DNA of 64,000 bases from Brachionus manjavacas (lineage: Eukaryota; Rotifera; Eurotatoria; Ploima; Brachionidae): assembly GCA_019054805.1 (NCBI GenBank), contig JAHQIY010000021.1:728501-792500 (forward strand). The letters are read 5' to 3'. How positions within the stretch are numbered: the stretch's first letter is position 1; each line of letters begins with the position of its first letter. The position numbers and the translations under genes are program-made. This document shows positions 56,777 through 64,000 of this stretch, in pieces. Below the pieces are notes generated by a model. It was not told where the DNA came from. It saw only the letters and a program-made list of their open reading frames with translations, and made no database searches.

Positions 56777-58006
56777 GTGTTTAAAAGTGTAACTAATTTT
56801 TTAAATAAAAACGTTTATTGTTTTAATAATTTACATATTGCCGTTGCGGTTTCTGGCGGAGTAGACAGCATAGCTTTAGCGTTGTTGTTGCAACAATGGT
56901 GTAATGCTAAATTAAACAATGGGCTTAGTGTTAAATTAACGGCTTTGGTGGTAAATCATAACATTAGGCACAATTCTACGGAAGAAGCACAGTATGTAGC
57001 TAGTTTGTTAAATAAATTAAATATTAACAATGTTGTTTTAAACCGCCAACCTAAACCACTAAATTCTAAGCTTCAGCAAAGTGCAAGGGTAGATAGATAC
57101 GCTTTGTTGCAACAATATTGTTATAGTAACGCTATTCCTTATTTATTTATAGCTCATCATAAAAACGATGTTAAAGAAACTACTTTAATGCGTAAGCAAA
57201 AAGGTAGTAACCTAATTGGTTTAGCTGGAATTTCTGGCGTAGTAGTTACACCAACTTGCACACTATTACGGCCACTATTAACACTTAGTAAAAAAACATT
57301 AGTACAGTATGTAACCAAGCAAATAGGTAGGCTTTGGGTAGAAGATCCGTCTAATACTAATACTAATTTTACCAGAGTAACAGTGCGTAATCAACTAGCC
57401 GGCTTTACACAACAACAAAACTATAATTTGCTAAAACAAATAACTAGCTTTAAAAAACAAAGGCAAAAGTTAGAAAATCAATTAATAAATTTTATTACCA
57501 AGCACGTAAGCATTAATAACTACGGGGTTTTTTATTTTAAATACACATCTTTTAAACAACTAAGCCCTAATGCACAATTATATGTGGTGTATAAAATGCT
57601 ACAAGCACATGCCAACGCCTTTACTTTTACCAAGCTACATAAAATTAACAATGTTATTAATAATTTAAATAATAATTGCAAAGCTTTTACTTTAAACAGC
57701 AGTATTTTTACTATACAGCAAACTAAACAAACCAGCTTGGTAGTAGTTAAACCTAATTTTAGATTACCGCCAAGCTTAATGGTTAATAATAATTTTATAT
57801 TTGTTGATTATACTATAAACAATAGTGTAAAATTATTACAAAGCAATAATACGCAAAATATAAATACGCAAGATACAAAAAACTATTTTAAAAGCTTTTA
57901 TCTACAGCATGCAGATTATAGCAATTTACTAAACAATAAAAATATAATAGCTAAGTATTCTGTATTTATGTTTGGTAATGCAATTTTAAGTAATTTTTTT
58001 TATTAA
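56777..58006 (+). CDS. tilS: TilS, tRNA-Ile lysidine synthetase
   Basis: Converts C34 of the CAU-anticodon isoleucine tRNA to lysidine. PP-loop SGGVDS at residues 26-31; 'ALVVNHNIRHNSTEEAQYVASLL' and 'FIAHHKNDVKETTLMR' follow. 409 residues; the C-terminal half is diverged. Start is GTG at 56777, four bases after cpoB. Usually followed by ftsH, as here. Confidence 0.94.
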   Translation: MFKSVTNFLNKNVYCFNNLHIAVAVSGGVDSIALALLLQQWCNAKLNNGLSVKLTALVVNHNIRHNSTEEAQYVASLLNKLNINNVVLNRQPKPLNSKLQQSARVDRYALLQQYCYSNAIPYLFIAHHKNDVKETTLMRKQKGSNLIGLAGISGVVVTPTCTLLRPLLTLSKKTLVQYVTKQIGRLWVEDPSNTNTNFTRVTVRNQLAGFTQQQNYNLLKQITSFKKQRQKLENQLINFITKHVSINNYGVFYFKYTSFKQLSPNAQLYVVYKMLQAHANAFTFTKLHKINNVINNLNNNCKAFTLNSSIFTIQQTKQTSLVVVKPNFRLPPSLMVNNNFIFVDYTINNSVKLLQSNNTQNINTQDTKNYFKSFYLQHADYSNLLNNKNIIAKYSVFMFGNAILSNFFY

Positions 58007-58013
58007 TAAGGTA

Positions 58014-58042
58014 TTGCAAAAACAATAATAACTTACTATATA
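58014..58042 (+). promoter_or_regulatory. candidate promoter of ftsH
   Basis: TTGCAA at 58014-58019, a 17-base spacer and TATATA at 58037-58042, 43 bases before ftsH. Each box matches consensus at four of six positions. Confidence 0.45.
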
Positions 58043-58084
58043 AATACATATAAGCAAAATTTAAAGTTTTTTTAGAGGATCATA

Positions 58085-59995
58085 GTGAAAAATCGTAACA
58101 ATATAATTTTATTTTTATTAATAATGATGGCAGTTTTAGTAGGATATAACTTTTATTCTAGCTATGCTACAACTTCTGCTAACCAAAAAAGCATTAGTTA
58201 CACAGCTTTAGTAAACAAAGTGCAAAGTAAAGAGATAAGCCGTATTATTATTAATAACACTGCAGTAAAAGCCTACGCCGGTGATAACACTGTATACGTA
58301 GCCACTGTATTAGCTAACGACCAAACCTTTATAAACCAACTAAAAGCTAATAATGTAGAAATAATAGTTGCTAAGCCCGAAACTTCTAGCGGATTGGGTA
58401 GTTTATTGTTTATAGGTGTGGCAATATTTTTTATAATTTTAATTATACGTAGTTTGCGTGGCGGTGGCGATAATCAGGCTTCTGGCGGAGGCGGTGGCGG
58501 AATGGGTAGCCCGTTTAGTTTTGGTAAATCTAAGGCTAAATTTATTGCCCCTAAAGATATTAATGTTTCTTTTGCCGATGTTGCGGGTATAGAAGAAGCT
58601 AAGCACGAAGTATTAGAAATTGTAGACTTTTTAAAAAACCCAGAAAAGTTTAATAAAGTTGGTGCTAAAATTCCTAAAGGTTGCCTACTATACGGTTTGC
58701 CAGGTAGCGGTAAAACATTATTAGCTAAGGCTATTGCTGGCGAGGCCAAGGTAGCATTTTTTTCTATTTCGGGGTCAGACTTTGTAGAAATGTTTGTTGG
58801 TGTTGGTGCTTCTAGGGTGCGTGATTTATTTACGCAAGCTAAAAAGCAAGCACCGTGTATTATATTTATAGATGAAATAGACGCCGTAGGCAGACAGCGT
58901 GGCGTTGGTGTTGGCGGCGGAAACGATGAACGTGAGCAAACATTAAACCAATTGCTAGTAGAAATGGACGGATTTACCACTAATCAAGGGGTAATAGTTA
59001 TAGCAGCTAGTAACAGAAAAGATGTTTTAGACTCTGCTTTATTAAGGCCAGGGCGTTTTGATAGGCAAGTGTATGTGCCTTTGCCAGATTTAATAGGTAG
59101 AGAGCGTATTTTATCTATTTACTTGGCTAAAGTGCCAGTAGATGATAGTGTAGATGTAAATGTATTAGCCAGAGGAAGCACTGGTTTTTCTGGGGCAGAT
59201 TTAGCTAATTTAGTAAACGAAGCCGCACTAATGGCTGCCACAGCGGGCGATTCTATATTAAGTATGAAGCACTTTGAACAAGCCAGAGATAAAATTTTAA
59301 TGGGTAGCGAGCGTAAAACTTCTAAAATGACAGAAAAAGACAGAAAGCTTACCGCTTACCACGAAGCCGGCCATGCTTTAGTTGCATTTAAAGTGCCAGA
59401 TTATTACCCTGTGCATAAGGTTACTATTATACCTAGAGGAATGTCGTTAGGGGTAACTAGTTTTTTACCAGAAAAAGACGAATACAATAGGTCTTACACG
59501 CAATTAATTTCACAATTGGCTGTATTGTTTGGCGGTAGATTGTCTGAGGAGTTAATTTTTGGTAAAGATCATATAACCACAGGTGCTTCTATGGATATTC
59601 AAATGGCAACCAATACCGCAAAACGCATGGTTACAGAGTGGGGGTTTAGCGATAAAGTTGGTAGATTACGCTATGTAGATGAAAATAGCAGTATGTTTGG
59701 TAGTTATTCTAAAGCTATTTCGGATGAAACCGCTAAAGAGGTAGAGCAAGAAATGCGTGCATTAATAGAAAATGCCGAAAAAACTGCAAGGGAAATTTTA
59801 ACTACTTACGCAAAAGCTCATCATGATTTAGCCAATGCATTGCTAGAATACGAAACTTTAAGCGGAGCAGAAGCTAAAATGCTATGTTTAGAAGGCGTTA
59901 GCATTAAAGAAATAAGAGAGCAAAATTTACTAGGCAAAACCACAGTGGCAGATGATTCTTCTAGTAAAGTTTCTTCTATTCCGCAGGTAGATTAG
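58085..59995 (+). CDS. ftsH: FtsH, membrane-bound AAA+ zinc protease
   Basis: Membrane-anchored ATP-dependent protease for membrane quality control. 636 residues: two N-terminal membrane helices (about 7-25 and 105-121), AAA+ domain with Walker A GLPGSGKT at 204-211, Walker B '[11 protein letters not shown]', SRH region '[26 protein letters not shown]', and zinc site HEAGH at 426-430. A Gly-rich linker (about 133-142) joins helix 2 to the ATPase. Start is GTG with AGAGGA upstream. Confidence 0.98.
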   Translation: MKNRNNIILFLLIMMAVLVGYNFYSSYATTSANQKSISYTALVNKVQSKEISRIIINNTAVKAYAGDNTVYVATVLANDQTFINQLKANNVEIIVAKPETSSGLGSLLFIGVAIFFIILIIRSLRGGGDNQASGGGGGGMGSPFSFGKSKAKFIAPKDINVSFADVAGIEEAKHEVLEIVDFLKNPEKFNKVGAKIPKGCLLYGLPGSGKTLLAKAIAGEAKVAFFSISGSDFVEMFVGVGASRVRDLFTQAKKQAPCIIFIDEIDAVGRQRGVGVGGGNDEREQTLNQLLVEMDGFTTNQGVIVIAASNRKDVLDSALLRPGRFDRQVYVPLPDLIGRERILSIYLAKVPVDDSVDVNVLARGSTGFSGADLANLVNEAALMAATAGDSILSMKHFEQARDKILMGSERKTSKMTEKDRKLTAYHEAGHALVAFKVPDYYPVHKVTIIPRGMSLGVTSFLPEKDEYNRSYTQLISQLAVLFGGRLSEELIFGKDHITTGASMDIQMATNTAKRMVTEWGFSDKVGRLRYVDENSSMFGSYSKAISDETAKEVEQEMRALIENAEKTAREILTTYAKAHHDLANALLEYETLSGAEAKMLCLEGVSIKEIREQNLLGKTTVADDSSSKVSSIPQVD

Positions 59996-60009
59996 TATAA
60001 TATTTTTTG

Positions 60010-60038
60010 TTGACTATGTTGTTTCTTACTAATATAGT
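60010..60038 (+). promoter_or_regulatory. sigma-70 promoter of exported VOC gene
   Basis: TTGACT at 60010-60015, a 17-base spacer, TATAGT at 60033-60038. Both hexamers match consensus at five of six positions, the best promoter in the window with groES. ATG 38 bases downstream, with AAGGA before it. Confidence 0.7.
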
Positions 60039-60076
60039 AAGATATAACTATTTATAAATTTTTAAGGATATTTTTT

Positions 60077-60595
60077 ATGAGTAAATTTTTAGCTATAATT
60101 GTTGCTTTTGCAATAAGTTTTTCTTTTTCATTTGCAGATACTAAATTAAATGGAACTGTGCCTAGCCAAATCTCTGCAAAACCGGGGGTTGCACATTTTG
60201 TTCTTTTTGCCGATAAATCTAATTTTAACAATATGGTAAAGTTTTACAATGCTGTTAACCCAATTATTGGTTTAGATATACTAAACGAAATAAAAGTTAA
60301 AGATACAGTGGTTTCAACCATGTACGGGCAAGGGGTTCCACAGTTTGTAGTTTCTTTATCGGGTGCTTCTGTTGGTGGTAACGATGTAAGAAAACCTACA
60401 ACTGCAACGCATTTTGCTTTTTTTGCTGCTAGCAGATCCCAAGTAGATAACTGGTATAAAGTTGCATTAAGCAATGGCGGTAAAGATAATGGCAAGCCGG
60501 GGTTGCGTACGCAGTATGCTTCAAACTATTATGCTGCTTTTATTGTGGACCCAGCGGGTAATAATGTAGAAGTTGTTACTTTTTCTGCCAAATAA
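60077..60595 (+). CDS. exported VOC (glyoxalase-fold) protein
   Basis: 172 residues. An N-terminal signal peptide ('FLAIIVAFAISFSFSFADT', cut about residue 20) precedes a vicinal-oxygen-chelate domain: 'ISAKPGVAHFVLFADKSNFNNMVKFYNAV' at the start and 'ASNYYAAFIVDPAGNNVEVVTF' at the end, the latter being the VOC hallmark. Cytosolic VOC proteins act in detoxification or ring cleavage; an exported version is unusual. Metal-ligand identity cannot be settled. It lies between ftsH and glmM, which are adjacent or nearly so in relatives, and has its own promoter and terminator, so it looks like an insertion into a conserved block. Confidence 0.8.
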   Translation: MSKFLAIIVAFAISFSFSFADTKLNGTVPSQISAKPGVAHFVLFADKSNFNNMVKFYNAVNPIIGLDILNEIKVKDTVVSTMYGQGVPQFVVSLSGASVGGNDVRKPTTATHFAFFAASRSQVDNWYKVALSNGGKDNGKPGLRTQYASNYYAAFIVDPAGNNVEVVTFSAK

Positions 60596-60621
60596 CAGTA
60601 ATTTTATAGAACTATGTAAGT

Positions 60622-60657
60622 AAAAGGAGTTAATAATAATTTAGCTCCTTTTTTTTT
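60622..60657 (+). terminator. terminator after VOC gene
   Basis: AAAAGGAGTTAA (60622-60633) pairs with TTTAGCTCCTTTT (from 60640) with one G-U pair, followed by a run of T. The arm shares its AAGGAGTTA core with the two terminators flanking the large paralogue genes. Confidence 0.85.
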
Positions 60658-60760
60658 AAATAATTTATTACAAGTTTTGTAATTTATTTTATTATATAAA
60701 AAATACAAACTACTATATAATTTATACATAATACATTAATTAACCACACTTATAAATAAC

Positions 60761-62101
60761 ATGGCAAAAATTTTTGGTACAGATGGAGTGCGAGGCGTTG
60801 TAAATAAATACCCTATGACAAGCGAAGTAGCCCTAAAAATAGGAATGGCCGCGGCTATTCATTTAGATAACGGCGACAATAAAACCAATAAAGTTGTTAT
60901 AGGTAAAGATACCAGAAGATCTGGCTATATGTTAGAAACCGCCCTAACCGCAGGCCTAACCAGCATGGGTAAAGATGTATTTTTATTAGGGCCAATGCCT
61001 ACACCAGCCGTGGCTATGCTTACTAAATCTACACGGTCTGATTTAGGTATTATGATTTCTGCATCGCACAATCCGCATTACGATAACGGTATAAAGTTGT
61101 TTGATAGTAAAGGTAAAAAATTATCGGACGAAAGCGAAGATAAAATTATGCAACTTATGGATACCGATTTATCTAAGTATTTAGTACAGCCAGAACAAAT
61201 AGGCAAAGTAGAGCGTTTGCGTGAAGCCTATGGTAGATATATAGAATACGTTAAAAATGCTTTTACTACAGATTTAACCCTAAAAGGTGTAAAAATTGTG
61301 GTAGATACCGCCAATGGTGCGGCTTACAAAATAGCCCCAACCGTTTTGTTTGAACTAGGGGCAACCGTTATTGCTGTAGGCAATACCCCTAATGGTTTAA
61401 ATATTAACGATGGCGTGGGGTCTACTAATATTAATTATTTACAGCAAAAAGTTTTAGAGCACAAGGCTCACATAGGTATAGCCTTTGATGGCGATGCCGA
61501 CAGAATTGTAATGGTAGACGAAGAAGCCAACGTTATAGATGGCGATAAAATTTTAGCAGTTTTAGCCGTGCATTTAAAATCTAAAAATTTGTTAACCAAC
61601 AACTTGGTGGTTGGTACTGTTATGGCAAATATGGCGTTAGAAGAATACTTAAGTAGCATTAATGTAAACTTTTTACGCACAAAAGTAGGAGACCGCTACG
61701 TGTTAGAAGGTTTACTTAGCAACAAAGCATCATTAGGGGGCGAACAATCTGGCCACGTAATACTACCTGCTTATAATTATACAGGCGATGCTATGGTAGT
61801 GGCTTTAACCATGTTATCTATAATGGTGGCAGGTAAACATAAAGCTAGCGACTTTTTTTATATTTACAACAATATGCCACAAGTGTTAAAAAATATTGTG
61901 TTTAGTAAAAGCAACCCGTTAGAAGAAGCCGTGGTGCAAAAATTTATAGCACAAATAAACGCAGACAACAAACGTTGCCGCTTTTTAATTAGAAAATCTG
62001 GTACCGAAAAATTAATTAGAGTAATGATAGAAGGCGAAGACCAAACCCTAATAGAAAAACTAAGCAACAACATTTTAAATGTTATAAAGCCGTATTGTTA
62101 A
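60761..62101 (+). CDS. glmM: GlmM, phosphoglucosamine mutase
   Basis: Converts glucosamine 6-phosphate to the 1-phosphate for UDP-GlcNAc, feeding peptidoglycan and lipid A. 446 residues. The phosphorylated serine is S102 in 'MISASHNPHYDNGIK', the same number as in E. coli; metal loop 'FDGDADRIVMVDE' and sugar loop 'GGEQSGHVILP' are intact, and 'RKSGTEKLIRVMIEG' is the phosphate site. Separated from ftsH by the VOC gene. Confidence 0.97.
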   Translation: MAKIFGTDGVRGVVNKYPMTSEVALKIGMAAAIHLDNGDNKTNKVVIGKDTRRSGYMLETALTAGLTSMGKDVFLLGPMPTPAVAMLTKSTRSDLGIMISASHNPHYDNGIKLFDSKGKKLSDESEDKIMQLMDTDLSKYLVQPEQIGKVERLREAYGRYIEYVKNAFTTDLTLKGVKIVVDTANGAAYKIAPTVLFELGATVIAVGNTPNGLNINDGVGSTNINYLQQKVLEHKAHIGIAFDGDADRIVMVDEEANVIDGDKILAVLAVHLKSKNLLTNNLVVGTVMANMALEEYLSSINVNFLRTKVGDRYVLEGLLSNKASLGGEQSGHVILPAYNYTGDAMVVALTMLSIMVAGKHKASDFFYIYNNMPQVLKNIVFSKSNPLEEAVVQKFIAQINADNKRCRFLIRKSGTEKLIRVMIEGEDQTLIEKLSNNILNVIKPYC

Positions 62102-62111
62102 CGGCTTTTTT
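62086..62111 (+). terminator. terminator overlapping the glmM stop
   Basis: AAAGCCGT (62086-62093) pairs with ACGGCTTT (62101-62108), seven-base loop, then T-rich sequence. The left arm lies in the last codons of glmM. Confidence 0.8.
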
Positions 62112-62151
62112 GTTGTACTAATTATTAACTAACCAACAACAAAGGTAATAA

Positions 62152-62847
62152 ATGGAAGCAATAAACAAATTTTATACTCCGCTATATTTAGTAATGGCAA
62201 CTTTGGTGTTGCTATATGGCAGTTATACAGATTTACAGCAATCTACCGATTATTTACGCATTGGTTTGTCTTTAGTTTCTTCGGTAGCAGGGGCAATAAC
62301 GGTTTTGCTAGTAGCTAAAGAAAAAATCTCTAATTATTTTTTTGGTATACTTTCGGTTAGTATTTGGTTTGTGGTTGTTGTGGTGTGGTCTCCATTAATA
62401 TGGGATGCAGTAATTAATATAATTTATTTAATTTTAAATTTTTATGGCTTATACTACTGGCTTAACCCAAGCAAGCAACAGCAAAATTTACACGGTAGCG
62501 TTGCCAAAAGCCGTAACCTAACCTCTACAGAATACTTTAAACTCACAGCTATAGCTATAGTTGCAATAGCTTTTATGAGCTACATAGGTATTACCATAGG
62601 CAGATACGAAACCCCAAAACTAGCAATGCTAGATGCCCTAACCACAGCCGTGGCTATTTTAGCGCAATACTTAATGGCAAAAAAAATAGTACAAAATTGG
62701 CACTTATGGATACTACTAAACGCAATTTCTATTCCGTTATATATAAGTATAGGCAACTATACTTTTGTGGCTTTGTGGGTGGTTTACTTGGTTAATTCGG
62801 TATATGGATTATATATGTGGAAACACAAAATGCAAAGCTATAGCTAA
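62152..62847 (+). CDS. pnuC: PnuC-like nicotinamide riboside/mononucleotide transporter
   Basis: Inner-membrane permease for the NAD precursor nicotinamide riboside. 231 residues with about seven helices; 'INIIYLILNFYGLYYWLNP' and 'NWHLWILLNAISIPLYISIGNYTFVALWVVYLVNSVYGLYMWKH' are the family's paired motifs (conserved Trp and Asn). No NAD riboswitch was seen upstream. Suggests scavenging of NAD precursors from a host or gut. Confidence 0.88.
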   Translation: MEAINKFYTPLYLVMATLVLLYGSYTDLQQSTDYLRIGLSLVSSVAGAITVLLVAKEKISNYFFGILSVSIWFVVVVVWSPLIWDAVINIIYLILNFYGLYYWLNPSKQQQNLHGSVAKSRNLTSTEYFKLTAIAIVAIAFMSYIGITIGRYETPKLAMLDALTTAVAILAQYLMAKKIVQNWHLWILLNAISIPLYISIGNYTFVALWVVYLVNSVYGLYMWKHKMQSYS

Positions 62848-63008
62848 TATTAAACATTAATAAGCATTAGGTTTAAAGCACTATAACTATTGTGGTTAGC
62901 TTTTTTGTTATTTACTACTTATTGTGTTTTTTTCTTGTATTTAACATTAAGCTTAATTTAATACATATTATTTATACTATTATTTATAATTATATAGTTT
63001 TACATAAT

Positions 63009-63025
63009 ATTTAAACCGTTTAAAT
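63009..63025. promoter_or_regulatory. operator-like palindrome before mtlA
   Basis: ATTTAAAC-C-GTTTAAAT, a perfect 8-1-8 inverted repeat that ends a few bases before the AAAGGAGG ribosome site (63027-63034) of mtlA. Symmetry around a C with flanking AAAC/GTTT is reminiscent of sugar-repressor operators. It fits a repressor site that controls mannitol uptake. Confidence 0.6.
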
Positions 63026-63039
63026 TAAAGGAGGTTGTT

Positions 63040-64000
63040 ATGAGTTCTACTGCAAGTATTAAAGTACAAAAATTTGGTAGATTTTTAAGTTCTATGATTA
63101 TGCCTATAATAGGGGCTTTTATAGCTTGGGGGCTTATAACGGCTTTGTTTATTCCTACGGGGTGGTTTCCTAACGAAAAACTAGCTAACTTAGTAGGGCC
63201 TATGGTAAAATATATGTTGCCTTTGTTAATAGGTTATACCGGCGGAAAACTGATAGCTAACGAACGTGGCGGGGTAATAGGGGCAATAGCCACTTTTGGT
63301 GTGGTAGTAGGTACAGATATTCCTATGTTTATTGGGGCAATGGTTATGGGGCCTTTGGGGGCTTATGTAATTAAAAAGTCCGATGAATTTTTGGTTCCTA
63401 GAACACCATCTGGCTTTGAAATGCTGGTGCAAAACTTTAGCATTGGTATATTAGCTTGTGGTTTAGCTGTAAGCGGATTTTTATTTATTGGCCCTGTGGT
63501 TGTTGGGGTTACATCTGCTTTAACTTTGGCGGTAAAAAAAATAGTAGATTTAGGTTTGTTGCCGTTAATATCTATTGTAATAGAACCGGCTAAAATCTTT
63601 TTTTTAAACAATGCGGTTAACCATGCAATTTTTACTCCGTTAGGGGCAGAACAAGTTTCTAATATTGGTAAATCTATTTTTTATTTAATAGAAACCAACC
63701 CAGGGCCAGGCTTAGGTATTTTGTTAGCTTATATGTTTTTTGGTAAAAATATGGCAAAACAATCGGCGTCTGGTGCTTCTATTATACATTTATTTGGCGG
63801 AATTCACGAAATTTATTTTCCGTATGTATTAATGAAACCAACCCTAATATTAGCCGTTGTTGCTGGTGGTTTTACTGGCGTTAGTATTAATTTATTTTTT
63901 AATGCGGGGCTTAGCTCTGTTGCATCGCCAGGCAGTATAATTGCTATTATGTTAGTGGCAGCAAAGGGCTCTCATTTAGCCATCCTTGCTTCTATATTTG
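63040..64000 (+). CDS. mtlA: MtlA, mannitol-specific PTS enzyme IIC(BA), 3' end cut
   Basis: Phosphotransferase-system permease that imports mannitol as mannitol 1-phosphate. The 320 visible residues open '[19 protein letters not shown]' and continue '[22 protein letters not shown]' and '[21 protein letters not shown]', very close to the well-studied enteric protein. '[15 protein letters not shown]' and '[13 protein letters not shown]' (substrate-site Glu) are intact. The gene runs off the window, so the IIB and possible IIA domains are not seen. Ribosome site AAAGGAGG five bases upstream. PTS sugar permeases of this kind are rare in alphaproteobacteria, so transfer is likely. Confidence 0.96.
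   Translation, partial: MSSTASIKVQKFGRFLSSMIMPIIGAFIAWGLITALFIPTGWFPNEKLANLVGPMVKYMLPLLIGYTGGKLIANERGGVIGAIATFGVVVGTDIPMFIGAMVMGPLGAYVIKKSDEFLVPRTPSGFEMLVQNFSIGILACGLAVSGFLFIGPVVVGVTSALTLAVKKIVDLGLLPLISIVIEPAKIFFLNNAVNHAIFTPLGAEQVSNIGKSIFYLIETNPGPGLGILLAYMFFGKNMAKQSASGASIIHLFGGIHEIYFPYVLMKPTLILAVVAGGFTGVSINLFFNAGLSSVASPGSIIAIMLVAAKGSHLAILASIF

Noticed and set aside
58474-58980. 168-codon minus-strand frame in ftsH
   Set aside because: Opposite the conserved ATPase domain of ftsH; codon mirror with no protein-family signal. The same applies to frames at 4743-5192, 12538-13041, 20198-20731 and 55599-55988.

Overview
The window is a gene-dense, AT-rich stretch of a bacterial chromosome. The gene order is that of an alphaproteobacterium. 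The block mutS-murJ-trpS-nfu-tsaB-miaB-phoH-ybeY-corC-lnt-xre-metK-trmB-rimP-nusA-infB-rbfA-truB-rpsO-pnp and the block ruvC...ruvAB-ybgC-tolQRAB-pal-cpoB-tilS-ftsH-glmM are both characteristic of that class. Several members usually present in the first block (glnD, rimI, fur, ylxR) are missing. Proteins are rich in Asn, Lys and Ile, intergenic gaps are short, and many genes overlap. Together with mannitol PTS, PnuC and a phosphofructokinase, this suggests a reduced, host-associated alphaproteobacterium (Holosporales/Rickettsiales/Hepatincolaceae-like). That placement is inference and cannot be settled from the window.

Layout: 1-2.8 kb holds the end of a periplasmic-binding-type protein and hslVU (minus). 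2.9-28.8 kb is a long plus-strand run covering DNA repair, cell wall lipid II export, tRNA and rRNA modification, the translation/transcription operon, PNPase and a nitronate monooxygenase-like flavoprotein. 28.9-32.2 kb (minus) carries ohrR and ohr, each preceded by the same palindrome, and a UvrD/PcrA helicase. 32.3-34.4 kb is groESL. 34.5-40.4 kb has pfkA, rpsU, an MFS carrier, an S41 protease, pdxH and an Asn-rich protein with a secretion-signal-like C terminus. 40.6-42.2 kb has fabI and ruvC. 42.3-49.2 kb contains two very large paralogous secreted proteins. 49.3-62.1 kb has ruvAB, the complete tol-pal cluster, tilS, ftsH, an exported VOC protein and glmM. 62.2-64.0 kb has pnuC and the start of mtlA.

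The most unusual feature is the tandem pair of ~1,100-residue proteins (42334-45702 and 45965-49180) between ruvC and ruvAB. Each has a signal peptide, an HEYGH zinc-metallopeptidase motif with a downstream glutamate, a beta-propeller-like middle, and a C-terminal region ending like an outer-membrane beta-barrel. A copied 3' piece of ruvC plus promoter lies between them (146/150 identical bases). A 205-bp internal tract is 201/205 identical inside otherwise diverged genes. This points to duplication from the ruvC end followed by gene conversion. No tRNA, rRNA, CRISPR array or transposase was recognised.
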